From: Wenzhouxiangella sp. XN79A
GTDB lineage: Bacteria > Pseudomonadota > Gammaproteobacteria > Xanthomonadales > Wenzhouxiangellaceae
DNA: 64,000 nt
Reading direction: 5' to 3'
Assembly: GCF_012272825.1 (NCBI RefSeq)
Contig: NZ_JAAWWS010000153.1
Span: 1 to 64,000 of the forward strand
In this document: in pieces, positions 51,290 through 60,861 of the stretch
How positions within the stretch are numbered: position 1 is the first letter of the stretch
Layout: the number at the start of each line of letters is the position of its first letter
The notes under the pieces: generated by a model
Told to the model about the DNA's origin: nothing
Seen by the model: only the letters and a program-made list of their open reading frames with translations
Database searches by the model: none
Program-made: the position numbers and the translations under genes

Positions 51290-52107
51290 CCGATGTGCTT
51301 GCCAACGATGGACCGATCCGGCTGATCGCCTTCCTGGCGGTCGGTGGCCTGCTGCTGGTGCTGCAGTGGCGCTTCGCGCTGCGCGGAGACGGGCGCTTGT
51401 CCCGGCGCCAGGGCGTCAACCTGGCCATGGGCGTCATCGATACGCTGGTGCTGCGCTTCGGCTTCCCGGTGCTGGCCGTGGCCTGGGCCGTCGACGTCGC
51501 CGGCCGGGACGCCGGCCTGCTCGGCCGGCTGGACCTGCATCCGCTCCTCGGCTTCGTACTGGCCGTGCTCGTGCTGGACCTGGTGATCTACTGGCAGCAC
51601 CGGCTGATGCACCGCATTCCGCTGCTCTGGCGCATGCACCGCGTCCACCACGCCGACCGTGGCTTCGACGTGACCACCGCCGTGCGCTTCCACCCGCTGG
51701 AAATCGCCCTGTCGATGGGCCTGAAGCTGGTCGTGATCCGCCTGCTCGGCCCCGACCCGCTGGCCGTGCTGACCTTCGAGCTGATGCTCAGCCTCGGATC
51801 GCTGTGGACCCACACCGACATCGCCCTGCCGAAACCCATCGACCGCGCCGCCCGCTGGCTGTTGGTCACCCCGAGCATGCACCGCATCCATCACTCGACA
51901 TGGCAGCCGGAAACCGACAGCAACTACGGCTTCCACCTGTCGATCTGGGACCGCGTCTTCCGCAGCTACCGCAGCGAACCGAAGCAGCCGGAGACCGACA
52001 TGCCGATCGGGCTTGACGAGTACATGGACGATCGGCACCAGAGATTGCTCGCACTGCTGTCAAACCCGTTCCGATTCGCCACTGATCGCAAGACGACTCC
52101 AAAATAA
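51286..52107 (+). CDS. Sterol desaturase/fatty acid hydroxylase family protein
   Basis: A 273-residue membrane protein with four or more hydrophobic helices and the di-iron histidine boxes of the family: HRLMHR (about residue 106), HRVHH (about 120) and HRIHH (about 204), plus SMHRIHHS. Members hydroxylate or desaturate sterols, carotenoids, fatty acids or alkylglycerols. Operon with two glycosyltransferases suggests modification of a glycosylated membrane lipid; the substrate cannot be inferred. The ATG overlaps the upstream stop by 4 bp. The 254 bp after it are AT-richer and hold nothing recognisable. Confidence 0.9.
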   Translation: MTDVLANDGPIRLIAFLAVGGLLLVLQWRFALRGDGRLSRRQGVNLAMGVIDTLVLRFGFPVLAVAWAVDVAGRDAGLLGRLDLHPLLGFVLAVLVLDLVIYWQHRLMHRIPLLWRMHRVHHADRGFDVTTAVRFHPLEIALSMGLKLVVIRLLGPDPLAVLTFELMLSLGSLWTHTDIALPKPIDRAARWLLVTPSMHRIHHSTWQPETDSNYGFHLSIWDRVFRSYRSEPKQPETDMPIGLDEYMDDRHQRLLALLSNPFRFATDRKTTPK

Positions 52108-52361
52108 GCGCTGACGGGCTTTCATCTGATTGCAGAATACGTTTCTGGAACCTTCTCGCCTTCCAGGCCCAAGGATGACTGTCGGAGTATCCGGCAGGCA
52201 GCAAGAACTTTGTTCCGCATCTCTGGCGCTCTGAAAAATCCAGCATTATGGCGGAACCCAGAATCACTGTCGTATCGAACCCAACGATAGTTGAATCTTG
52301 CAAGACTGGGGCATAGAGTTGCCCCAGTCGAATAACAGTCAGCGCTCAGTAGCGCCCGCAG

Positions 52362-53354
52362 CTAATAACCATCTTCGTCATCATCATCGTCATCTCCGGG
52401 GCCTCCTGGAAGGGGTGGAAGGCTCGGGCTGCCGACGCCACCACCTCCACCACCACTGGTGCAACAAGTACAACGAGGTTGCATAATCGGGCCGCACTCG
52501 CAACAAGCGTACATATGCGAAAAACACGACGCGACACAAGAAGCACCAGCTGAATTCGTACAAGCGCATGACTCAGTGCCTGGCCCACCATTTCGACAGC
52601 TATTACAAAAACCAAACAGCTTTTCCGAGCCCGACTCCTTGTCGCAGTTTTCGCCTGACTGGCCCACCTTCACATCAGAAGAAGACGAGGGCCTTTTTCC
52701 AAAAAGAGCGTTTAACGAACCTTGAATCAGATTGCGGATGCCCTTCAGAGGCGGACGCTCATCTTCCAGCCACTCTTGACGGTGATGGGCAAAAACCACC
52801 TGCTGCAGGTCTGCTTCCGCGAAGTTGACACCAGCTCCGATTGACGCATCTGCGATCAAATCCATAGCGTTCACTCGCCGAGATCTTTCGTCCAGAAGAA
52901 AATACGGAGATTTTCCTGCCGACCCGTAATCAATGAACAACATTCCCAAGAGAGGGTCTGCAATGACTTTGGCATCATCCATCACAGCACTGGAGCCTAG
53001 CTCCAGCTCAGACTCCGACGCAACCATAGAAATCCACTTGACCCGGCAGCCCTCCAAGCGTCCGGAAACTCTGCCCTGATGAATCAGGTCGGAGAGCAAC
53101 TGCACATTCAAAGAATCACAAAATCGGGTCGATTCCAAACCAAGAATGACGGCCACATCCACGCTTTCTGTTTCGGAAAAAAAACTCCGATCAACAACTA
53201 CGACCCTCTCTGCGTGAGATCGATCATAGGCAGAATCGAACAGCCCCTGCACCAACTCACTTGAATCCGTCCAGGTCGATTCTTGAGCCAAGGAATCGCC
53301 ATTGGTCCACCCGATAAAACTGACAACACATAAAGCAAACAAAACCACTCTCAT
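52362..53354 (-). CDS. Cysteine-rich secreted protein of unknown function, low GC
   Basis: A 330-residue protein I do not recognise. A signal peptide (MRVVLFALCVVSFIGWTNGD) is followed by a mixed alpha/beta domain of ~190 residues (for example VVVVDRSFFSETESVDVAVI). After a Ser-rich linker comes a dense cysteine cluster with 13 cysteines in about 65 residues (CDKESGS, CACTNSAG, YACCECGP, CTCC), then GGGGGG, a proline-glycine stretch and an Asp-rich tail (DDDDDDEDGY). GC is visibly lower than in neighbours (45-53% in lines I counted), which suggests transfer. GGAGG spacing favours the ATG at 53354 over 53369 or 53405. Confidence 0.75.
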   Translation of the reverse strand: MRVVLFALCVVSFIGWTNGDSLAQESTWTDSSELVQGLFDSAYDRSHAERVVVVDRSFFSETESVDVAVILGLESTRFCDSLNVQLLSDLIHQGRVSGRLEGCRVKWISMVASESELELGSSAVMDDAKVIADPLLGMLFIDYGSAGKSPYFLLDERSRRVNAMDLIADASIGAGVNFAEADLQQVVFAHHRQEWLEDERPPLKGIRNLIQGSLNALFGKRPSSSSDVKVGQSGENCDKESGSEKLFGFCNSCRNGGPGTESCACTNSAGASCVASCFSHMYACCECGPIMQPRCTCCTSGGGGGGVGSPSLPPLPGGPGDDDDDDEDGY

Positions 53355-53410
53355 TACAGGTTCCTCCATTGCAAGTTCGCCAACCGCGCTATTGGTTATG
53401 CGCAACCAAA

Positions 53411-53440
53411 AGGCTAGTCCAAAAAAATAACCGCGGTCAA
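53411..53440 (-). promoter_or_regulatory. Possible promoter of the cysteine-rich gene
   Basis: On the gene strand TTGACC (53440-53435) and TAGCCT (53416-53411) are 18 bp apart. The -35 is good, the -10 is poor. Confidence 0.35.
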
Positions 53441-53460
53441 GATCTCCAAGAACGCGAATG

Positions 53461-53501
53461 GGTAGGAAATCGGATTTTTCTTCTGTAGGAAATTTCCTAC
53501 A
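53461..53501. promoter_or_regulatory. 18-bp perfect palindrome plus GTAGGAAATC half-site
   Basis: TGTAGGAAATTTCCTACA at 53484-53501 is a perfect palindrome, and a direct half-site GTAGGAAATC lies at 53462-53471. The half-site recurs twice upstream of recA. It looks like an operator for a dimeric regulator. The rest of the 290-bp gap between the cysteine-rich gene and nadK holds nothing else I can identify. Confidence 0.55.
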
Positions 53502-53695
53502 ACACAGACAGGAAAGTGATGATCAGGCTATTTTTGGCCATCCAGCCATAGCCGGCATCGAATTTCTGGCAGCAGCCCACTTGAGCATCGACTTACAAAA
53601 GGCAGCAAAACGAAAAGGCTGACCCAACAAGAATGCGCTGGCGGAGACAGCGACGAGCGCGTCGCCGCAGTAGCGCAGCACCCCAAGGGCGCGGC

Positions 53696-54469
53696 CTACA
53701 AAAACTGCTCGGCCAGGATCCGTTCGTCCAGCGAATGCTCCGGGTCGAACAACAGCACGTGCTCGGCGTCGTCGGCCTGTTCGACCTCCACCTTCACGAC
53801 GTCGCGGACCTCGTCGTAATCGGCCGTTGCGCTGACCGGGCGGCGTTCCGGGTTCAGGACCTCGAACTCGATCGTCGCCGCCGACGGCAGAACGGCGCCG
53901 CGCCAGCGCCGGGGACGGAACGGGCTGATCGGGGTCAGGACGACGGCGTCCGTGCCCAGCGGCAGGATAGGACCGTGGGCCGAGAGGTTGTAGGCGGTGG
54001 AGCCGGCGGCGGTGGCGACCAGCGCGCCGTCGGCGATCAGGCGCGCGACACGCTGGCGGCCGTTGACGTGGATGACCAGGTGCGCGGCCTGGCTGGACTG
54101 GCGCAGCAGCGCGACCTCGTTGATCGCCAGCCCCGTGTGGACCGCGCCGTCGAGCGTGGTCACGCGCATCCGCAGCGGCTTCAGCGTGAACGACGCGGCC
54201 TTGCGGATGCGCTCGACCAGGTCGTCTTCGCTGAATCGGTTCATCAGGAAGCCGACCTCGCCGAAGTGCAGGCCGAACACCGGCACCTTGCGGTCGCTGT
54301 TCTCGTGCAGCGTGTGCAGCATGAAGCCGTCGCCGCCGAGCACGACCAGCACGTCGGCTTCCTCGCGCGGGCAGGTGCCGTAGCGATCGACCAGGCGCTG
54401 GGCCGCATCGCGCGCGGCCGGTCGCTCGCTGTTCAGGAACGCGATGCGAAGGGGCCGGTCGGAGGGCAT
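53696..54469 (-). CDS. nadK: NAD kinase
   Basis: NadK (257 aa) makes NADP from NAD and ATP. The family motifs are GGDG in VVLGGDGFMLHTLHE, NE in AINEVALLR and GSTAYN in ATAAGSTAYNLSAHGP. It belongs to the shorter NadK form common in this branch. It lies 4 bp after gdhB, so supply of NADP and NAD-linked glutamate catabolism may be co-expressed. Confidence 0.95.
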   Translation of the reverse strand: MPSDRPLRIAFLNSERPAARDAAQRLVDRYGTCPREEADVLVVLGGDGFMLHTLHENSDRKVPVFGLHFGEVGFLMNRFSEDDLVERIRKAASFTLKPLRMRVTTLDGAVHTGLAINEVALLRQSSQAAHLVIHVNGRQRVARLIADGALVATAAGSTAYNLSAHGPILPLGTDAVVLTPISPFRPRRWRGAVLPSAATIEFEVLNPERRPVSATADYDEVRDVVKVEVEQADDAEHVLLFDPEHSLDERILAEQFL

Positions 54470-54473
54470 TCGA

Positions 54474-57400
54474 TCAGTCCGTCGCGTTGAGCAGCTGGCC
54501 GAGGCCGTGGATGGCGACCTGCAGGGTCGGGTAGTCCTGCACCGCGGTGGCCTGCATTTCTTCCAGCATCACGCGGGTGCGAGCAACCGCTTCATGGTGT
54601 TGCTCGAACCACGCGGAAATCGGGTCGTCGGCGTCGCGGTGCTCGGTGAGGATGCGTCGGGCCAGCGTTCGGTGGTGGCTGAACAACTCGTCGCGCAGGT
54701 TGCCGCGGGCGTGGGCGTGCCATTGCTTCTCGACCGACAGGTCCTCGACGCTGTCGCGCAGCCAGCGCAGGCACAACTCGTCGAACAGGCAGAAGTAGAT
54801 CCGGCCCACGCGCTCGACGTCCAGGTCGAGATTGCGCGCCTCGTCGACGACGTCCAGCGAGGAATACATCCAGCCCAGCGAGGCGCAGCGGCGCGCGAAT
54901 TCCGGCTCGAACCCCTCGGTCTCGTACTCGGCGGTGCGCGTACGCATGGCGTCGAGCTCTTCTTCGGTCAGCATGCGTTCCAGCGCATTGCGGAAATCCG
55001 CCATGCCCGGCGCGAAGCGATGGACCTTGCTGGAGATGTCCAGGTCGTAGCCGCCGGGCAGCATGATCAATCGGCGGGTGGTCTGGCGCAACAGGTTCCA
55101 CAGCTCGAGATAGACCCGGTTCTGGACTTCGGCGTCGACCTCGTTGTCGAGCTTCTCCAGCGCGTGCCAGATCGGCCGGGCCTCGAAGATCTCCCGCGCG
55201 ACGGTGAAGGCCTTGGCCACGATCGCGGAGCTGGCACCGGTGTCTTCCTTGATCCGGGTCGCGAAGTAGGCGCCCATGCGGTTGACCAGGTTGTTGGTCA
55301 CACGCGTGGCGATGATCTCGCGCTTCAGCCGGTGCTGCTGCATCAGCTCGGCGTAGGATTCGCGCAGCGGTTTCGGGAAGTAGTCCTCGAGCTCGCGCGA
55401 CAGGTAGGGGTCTTCGGGCACCTCCGAGGCGACCAGGTCCTGATAGAGGGTGATCTTGCTGAACGAGAACAGCACGGCCAGTTCCGGCCGGGTCAGCCCC
55501 AGGCCGCGGGCCACGCGCTCGCGCAGTTCTTCTTCGTCCGGCAGGTCCTCGAGGTCGCGGTCGATCACGCCCTGGTGTTCGAGCATGGTGATGAAGTGCG
55601 CCTCCGCGCCGAGGCGCTTGGAAGTCATCGACTCCATCATGCTGATTGCCTGGGTCTGAAGGTAGTTGGAGCGCAGCACCAGCTCCTCGACCTCGTCGGT
55701 CATCTCTCGCAGCAGCCGGTTGCGCTGTTCGACGTCCAGACGACCGGCGCCGACGGCCTGGTTCAGCAGGATCTTGATGTTGACCTCGTGGTCCGAGCAG
55801 TCCACGCCGGCGGAGTTGTCGATGAAGTCGGTATTGATCCGGCCGCCGTTCAAGGCGAACTCGATCCGGCCGCGCTGGGTGAGCCCCAGGTTGCCGCCCT
55901 CGCCGACCACCCGGCAACGCAGATCGCGTCCATCGACCCGGACCGGGTTGTTGGCCAGGTCGCCGACGTCGGAATGCGACTCGCTGGCGGCCTTCACGTA
56001 GGTCCCGATGCCGCCGTTCCACAACAGGTCGTACTCGGCAGTCAGCAGCAGTCGGATCAGGGCCTGCGGCGCCAGTTCCCCGACCTCGACACCGAGCCAC
56101 TCGCGCACCTGCGGCGACAGCGGGATGGTCTTGGACAGGCGCGAGAACACGCCGCCGCCGGCCGAGATCTTCTCGCGGTCGTAATCGCTCCAGCTCGAGC
56201 GCGGCAGCGCGAACATCCGCCGGCGCTCCTCGAACGAGACCTCCGGGTCCGGATCCGGGTCGAGGAAGATGTGCATGTGATTGAAGGCGGCCTTCAAGCG
56301 GATGTGTTTCGAGAGCAGCATGCCGTTGCCGAACACGTCGCCGGACATGTCGCCGATGCCGACGACGTCGAAGCCCTCGCTCTGGGTATCCAGCCCCAGC
56401 TCACGGAAATGACGCTTGACCGACTCCCAGGCGCCCTTGGCGGTGATGCCCATGCCCTTGTGGTCGTAGCCGTTCGAGCCGCCGGAGGCGAACGCGTCGC
56501 CGAGCCAGAATTCGTGTTCGGCCGAGATCGCGTTGGCGATGTCGGAGAAGGTGGCCGTGCCCTTGTCGGCAGCCACGACCAGGTAGGGATCGTCACCGTC
56601 GTGACGCACGACATCGGCCGGCGGAACGACCCGATCGCCGTCGAGGTTGTCGGTGAGGTCGAGCAGCCCGTTGATGAACGAGCGGTAGCAGTAGACCACC
56701 TCCGCCATGATCGCGTCGCGGTCCTCGGTCTCCGGCAAGCGCTTGGGGAAGAAGCCGCCCTTGGCGCCGACCGGCACGATCATGGTGTTCTTGACCGTCT
56801 GCGCCTTCATCAGGCCCAGCACCTCGGTGCGGAAGTCTTCGCGCCGGTCCGACCAGCGCAGTCCCCCACGCGCGACCAGCCCGCCGCGCAGGTGCACGCC
56901 CTCGACCCGTGGCGAGTAGACCCAGACCTCGCGGAACGGACGCGGCTTCGGCAGCTCCGGCAGCTGGGCGGAGTCGAACTTGAAGCTCATGTAGGCACGC
57001 GGCTGGCCGCGGACGTCGCGCTGGAACGCGTTGGTCCGGAGCATCGCCCGGATCACATCGGCGAAGCTGCGCAGGATGCGGTCCTGGTCAGCGCTGGAGA
57101 CCGAGTCCATCACCCGCAGGATCGCGCGTCGAACGGTCTGCGCGTCATCGTCCGGGTCCGGCGTCTCGCGGGCCACGAACACCTCGTCGAGGTAATCCTC
57201 GAGCACCGGGTCGTCGATACCCTCGGCCAGTTCGCGGCACTGGCTTTCCAGCGCCTTGCGGCTGGCCGCACGCCGCTTGACCGGCTCGTCGAGGCGGGCC
57301 GGATCGAAGCGCGCTTCGAAGTACTCGACCAGCAGCCGCGCGACCAGCGGCCAGGCCGCCAGGGTCTGCTCCATGTAACTCTGCGAGAACGGTGTTCCGG

Positions 57401-59408
57401 TCTGCAGCAGGTACTTCGCGCAGGCCCGCAATACGCTGGCCTGCTGCCAGCTCAGCTTGGCCAGCAGCACCAGGCGGTTGAATCCGTCGTCCTCGTTGTG
57501 GCCGCGCCAGGTCTGCTCGAAGGCCTCCTGGAAGTGCTCGCGGATCAGCTCCAGGTTGAACGGACCGGAGCCCGGCGGCTGCATGTCGAAGTCCTGGATC
57601 CAGATCGTGTTGCCGTCGGCCAGCTCCATCGCATACGGGCGCTCGGAGACGATCCGCATGCCGAGGTTCTCGAGCATCGGCAGCACGTCGGACAGCGGAA
57701 TCGGCTCGTCGTACTTGAAGATCTTGAAGCGCAGGATGCCCTGGGTCCGACGGCGCGGCCGATACAGGCTCATCTGCAGGTCCTCGACGCTCTTCAGCCG
57801 CGAGGCCGCCAGCACGTCGAAACTGGCAACGTGCGGCGCAACGTCGCCCTGGTAGCTCAGCGGGAAGGCGCGCCCGAACCGCCGCAACAGCTCGAGCCCC
57901 TTCTCCTCCCCGCACTGGCGGATCAGGATTTCCCCGAGCTCGTCGTCCCAGCTGCGGATGGCCTGCTTGATCCGATCCTCGATTTCGGACGGATCGAAGG
58001 CCGCGACGCGATCGGCCCGCGGCCGGACGATGACGTGCATCCGGGCCAGCTTGGACTCGCCGACCTGGACCGAGAAATCCAGCCGCTCGCCCTTCAGCGC
58101 CCTTTTCAGGATGGCCTGGACCTTCTGTCGGTTCTCGGTGTTGAATCGATCGCGCGGAATGAACACCATGCAGGAATAGAAGCGCCCGAAGCGCTCCCGG
58201 CGCACGAACAGACGGGTCTGGACCCGCTCCTGCAGGTCGAGAATGCCGGTACCGAGTTCGAGCAGGTCGCTACTGGCGGCCTGGAACAACTCGTCACGCG
58301 GCAGCGTCTCGAGAATGTGCAGCAGCGCCTTGCCGGCGTGGCTGCCCGGCCGCAGTCCGGAGGCGGCCAGCACCTTCTCGACCTTGCGCCGGACCAGCGG
58401 CGTGTCCTGGCAGCGGCGGATGTAGGCGCCGGAAGTGAACAGGCCGATGATCCGCTTCTCACCCGTCACACGCCCCTCGTCATCGAAGCGCAGGATCGAG
58501 ATGTAGTCCATGTAGCCGTCGCGGTGGACGGTCGATCGGCCGTTGGTCTTGGTGATGATGATCGGGTGGATCGACGACTGGCCGTCCTCGAGCGCACGGA
58601 CCGGCCGGGTCGGCGATGCACGGTGCTCGTCGCGCATCAGCCCCAGGCCGCTGCCGGGCACGGCCTCGAGCACGCGACCGGCGTCGGTCGAGCGGATCGC
58701 ATACTCGCGATAGCCGAGGAAGGTGAAGTGGTCGTCGGCCAGCCAGCGGAAGAACTCGCGCGCCTCCTCGACCTCGTCGGCGTCCAGCCCGGACCGGCTT
58801 TCGGCCAGCTCGTCGGCAATCTCGGTCGCTTTTGCGGTCATCGCCCGCCAGTCCTCGACCGAACGACGGACGTCGGCCAGCGTCGAGCGGATTCGTCGCT
58901 CGATCCGCGCCAGCATGTCCGGCGAGGTCTGGCGATCGATCTGCAGATGCATCAGCGACTCCGGCCGGCCCTCGTCTCCGTCGGTCACCACCTCGAGCAC
59001 GTGGCCGCCCGGATCACGCTTGAGCCGGATGACCGGGTGGATGATCAGGTGCACCGACAGATCCAGCGCGGTCAACGCGATCACCACCGAATCGACCAGA
59101 AACGGCATGTCGTCATTGACCAGCTCGACGACAGTGTGGCTGGACGTCCAGCCCTGCTCGTTCTCGCCGGGATTGAAGATCCGGAACTTGAGCTCCCCCG
59201 GGCGCCGCTCGCGGCTGAACGCCTGGAAGCCGGCCGCGATCCGGGCCAGCGCCTCTGGCGTCAGCTCCTCCGGATCGGTTGCAGGAAGGTTGCGGAAGAA
59301 AGCCCCGGCAAAGGTCGGATCGACCTTGTCGGGGATGTTCTTCACTGCTTCAAGAATCTTTTCCAGATCATTGGTTTTTTTGATTTTTTTCTGCCCTGAC
59401 TCCGACAT
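54474..59408 (-). CDS. gdhB: NAD-specific glutamate dehydrogenase, ~180-kDa class
   Basis: A very large (1644 aa) NAD-dependent glutamate dehydrogenase of the L_180 class, which oxidises glutamate to 2-oxoglutarate and ammonia. The N-terminal ~700 residues are the regulatory ACT-like region (VNDDMPFLVDSVVIALTALD), and the catalytic core is seen in GGLRWSDRREDFRTEVLGL and the lysine-containing VKNTMIVPVGAKGGFFPK, then the NAD fold KVVGEGGN-type motif (VVGEGGNLGLTQRG). Full length and undisturbed. The 1651-codon open frame on the opposite strand is an artefact of GC-rich codon use. Confidence 0.97.
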   Translation of the reverse strand: MSESGQKKIKKTNDLEKILEAVKNIPDKVDPTFAGAFFRNLPATDPEELTPEALARIAAGFQAFSRERRPGELKFRIFNPGENEQGWTSSHTVVELVNDDMPFLVDSVVIALTALDLSVHLIIHPVIRLKRDPGGHVLEVVTDGDEGRPESLMHLQIDRQTSPDMLARIERRIRSTLADVRRSVEDWRAMTAKATEIADELAESRSGLDADEVEEAREFFRWLADDHFTFLGYREYAIRSTDAGRVLEAVPGSGLGLMRDEHRASPTRPVRALEDGQSSIHPIIITKTNGRSTVHRDGYMDYISILRFDDEGRVTGEKRIIGLFTSGAYIRRCQDTPLVRRKVEKVLAASGLRPGSHAGKALLHILETLPRDELFQAASSDLLELGTGILDLQERVQTRLFVRRERFGRFYSCMVFIPRDRFNTENRQKVQAILKRALKGERLDFSVQVGESKLARMHVIVRPRADRVAAFDPSEIEDRIKQAIRSWDDELGEILIRQCGEEKGLELLRRFGRAFPLSYQGDVAPHVASFDVLAASRLKSVEDLQMSLYRPRRRTQGILRFKIFKYDEPIPLSDVLPMLENLGMRIVSERPYAMELADGNTIWIQDFDMQPPGSGPFNLELIREHFQEAFEQTWRGHNEDDGFNRLVLLAKLSWQQASVLRACAKYLLQTGTPFSQSYMEQTLAAWPLVARLLVEYFEARFDPARLDEPVKRRAASRKALESQCRELAEGIDDPVLEDYLDEVFVARETPDPDDDAQTVRRAILRVMDSVSSADQDRILRSFADVIRAMLRTNAFQRDVRGQPRAYMSFKFDSAQLPELPKPRPFREVWVYSPRVEGVHLRGGLVARGGLRWSDRREDFRTEVLGLMKAQTVKNTMIVPVGAKGGFFPKRLPETEDRDAIMAEVVYCYRSFINGLLDLTDNLDGDRVVPPADVVRHDGDDPYLVVAADKGTATFSDIANAISAEHEFWLGDAFASGGSNGYDHKGMGITAKGAWESVKRHFRELGLDTQSEGFDVVGIGDMSGDVFGNGMLLSKHIRLKAAFNHMHIFLDPDPDPEVSFEERRRMFALPRSSWSDYDREKISAGGGVFSRLSKTIPLSPQVREWLGVEVGELAPQALIRLLLTAEYDLLWNGGIGTYVKAASESHSDVGDLANNPVRVDGRDLRCRVVGEGGNLGLTQRGRIEFALNGGRINTDFIDNSAGVDCSDHEVNIKILLNQAVGAGRLDVEQRNRLLREMTDEVEELVLRSNYLQTQAISMMESMTSKRLGAEAHFITMLEHQGVIDRDLEDLPDEEELRERVARGLGLTRPELAVLFSFSKITLYQDLVASEVPEDPYLSRELEDYFPKPLRESYAELMQQHRLKREIIATRVTNNLVNRMGAYFATRIKEDTGASSAIVAKAFTVAREIFEARPIWHALEKLDNEVDAEVQNRVYLELWNLLRQTTRRLIMLPGGYDLDISSKVHRFAPGMADFRNALERMLTEEELDAMRTRTAEYETEGFEPEFARRCASLGWMYSSLDVVDEARNLDLDVERVGRIYFCLFDELCLRWLRDSVEDLSVEKQWHAHARGNLRDELFSHHRTLARRILTEHRDADDPISAWFEQHHEAVARTRVMLEEMQATAVQDYPTLQVAIHGLGQLLNATD

Positions 59409-59460
59409 CTCGTCTACCCCGACGTGTGTCTCTGGCTCCCGTGATGGTCCTCGGCCCGCG

Positions 59461-60624
59461 TCAGCGCAGGCCGGTTTCCGTGCGTCCGATCACCATCCGC
59501 TGGATTTCGCTCGTGCCTTCGTAGATCTCGGTGATCTTCGCATCGCGGAAGTAGCGCTCGACCGGCATTTCCTTGCTGTAGCCCATACCGCCGTGAATCT
59601 GGACGGCCTGGTGCGTAATGTACATGCAGGCTTCGGAGGCGACCAGCTTGGCCATCGAGCCGTCGACCGTGAACCGGGCGCCGGTACGCTGGGCCTGCAT
59701 CTTGGCCCAGGCCGCGCGCAGCGTCAGCAGCCGGGCCGCCTCGAGCCGGCACTTCATGTCGGCGATCTTGGCCTGGATCATCTGGAAGCTGCCGATCTCG
59801 CGGCCGAAGGCCTTGCGGTCGCGGGACCAGGCCAGGCTGGCATCGTAGGCGGCCTGGGCAATGCCGACGGCCTGGGCGGCAATCCCGATGCGACCAGCGT
59901 CGAGCACGCCCATCGCGATCTTGAAGCCCTGCCCCTCTTCACCGAGCAGGCAGTCGGCCGGGCACTTGTAGTCGTCGAGCTCGACCTCGCAGGTCGCCGA
60001 GGCCCGAATGCCCAGCTTCGGCTCGGTCTTGCCGCGCGAGAAACCGTCGACCCGGGTGTCGATGATGAACGCCGACACGCCCTTGGCGCCGGCCTCCGGA
60101 TCGGTCATCGCGAACAGCACCAGGTAGTCGGCGTACGGGCCGGAAGTGATCCACGACTTGCGCGCGTTGATCACGTAGTGGCTGCCATCGTCGGACCGGA
60201 CCGCGCGCGACTTCATGTTGGAGGCGTCCGAACCCGACTGCGGCTCGGTCAGCGCGTAGGCGCCGATGGCCTCACCGCTGGCCACGGCCCGCACGTACTT
60301 CTGCTTCTGGTCCTCGGTGCCGTGCTTCAGAATGCCGTTGCAGAACAGCGAGTTGTTGACGCTCATGATGGTCCCGTGGGCGGCATCGGCCTCGCAGATC
60401 TCCATCAGCGCCAGGGCATACCCGATCGTGTCCAGCCCGGCACCACCGTAGGCCTCGGGCACTTCGATGCCCATCAGCCCCAGTTCGCCCATCGCGCGGA
60501 TGTTGTCGATGGGAAACGTGCCGGATTCGTCGAATTCGGCGGCCACGGGGGCGATGCGCTCGCGGGCGAAATCACGCGCCGCGGCCTGGATCATCTGCTG
60601 TTCTTCGGTCAGGTTGAAATCCAT
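59461..60624 (-). CDS. Acyl-CoA dehydrogenase (short-chain type)
   Basis: An FAD-dependent acyl-CoA dehydrogenase (387 aa). Family signatures are AYALTEPQSGSDASNMKSRA (FAD-binding), VHGGMGY-like IHGGMGYSKEMPVERYFRDA and the catalytic-base region ITEIYEGTSEIQRMVIGR, in which Glu before GT is the expected active-site base. Length and motif order resemble butyryl-CoA/short-chain enzymes. The ATG at 60624 gives the usual MDFNLTEEQQMI start. It lies 52 bp upstream of gdhB on the same strand. The region from 60625 to 60828 holds no other gene. Confidence 0.93.
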   Translation of the reverse strand: MDFNLTEEQQMIQAAARDFARERIAPVAAEFDESGTFPIDNIRAMGELGLMGIEVPEAYGGAGLDTIGYALALMEICEADAAHGTIMSVNNSLFCNGILKHGTEDQKQKYVRAVASGEAIGAYALTEPQSGSDASNMKSRAVRSDDGSHYVINARKSWITSGPYADYLVLFAMTDPEAGAKGVSAFIIDTRVDGFSRGKTEPKLGIRASATCEVELDDYKCPADCLLGEEGQGFKIAMGVLDAGRIGIAAQAVGIAQAAYDASLAWSRDRKAFGREIGSFQMIQAKIADMKCRLEAARLLTLRAAWAKMQAQRTGARFTVDGSMAKLVASEACMYITHQAVQIHGGMGYSKEMPVERYFRDAKITEIYEGTSEIQRMVIGRTETGLR

Positions 60625-60828
60625 GGTCAGTGCAATCCTCGAGCGTCGGTCTGGAACCGCGGACAAGCGCCTCGACGAACCGGAATCGACCCGCTGCGCG
60701 CACCGCGAAACAAAGCGTTGAAGTATAGCATCGACCGACAATTCGGCCCGTGCACGAAGGGCCGCCACGCAGCGCCGGCGAACGGCCCGATCGCGCGGCC
60801 GGAAACGCTGAAATGTGACACGCTTCGC

Positions 60829-60856
60829 TTGACATGCAGCGAGTACAAGGTAGAAT
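60829..60856 (+). promoter_or_regulatory. Strong sigma-70 promoter before the tRNA-Leu leader
   Basis: -35 TTGACA (60829-60834, consensus) and -10 TAGAAT (60851-60856, one mismatch) separated by 16 bp. Predicted transcription start is near 60862-60864, which is exactly where the first hairpin of the leader begins. Confidence 0.85.
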
Positions 60857-60861
60857 TTTGC

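Noticed and set aside
54444-59399. A 1651-codon open frame antisense to gdhB
   Set aside because: gdhB has the full family motifs and length; the antisense frame has none and its amino acids mirror GC-rich codons. It is a compositional artefact.
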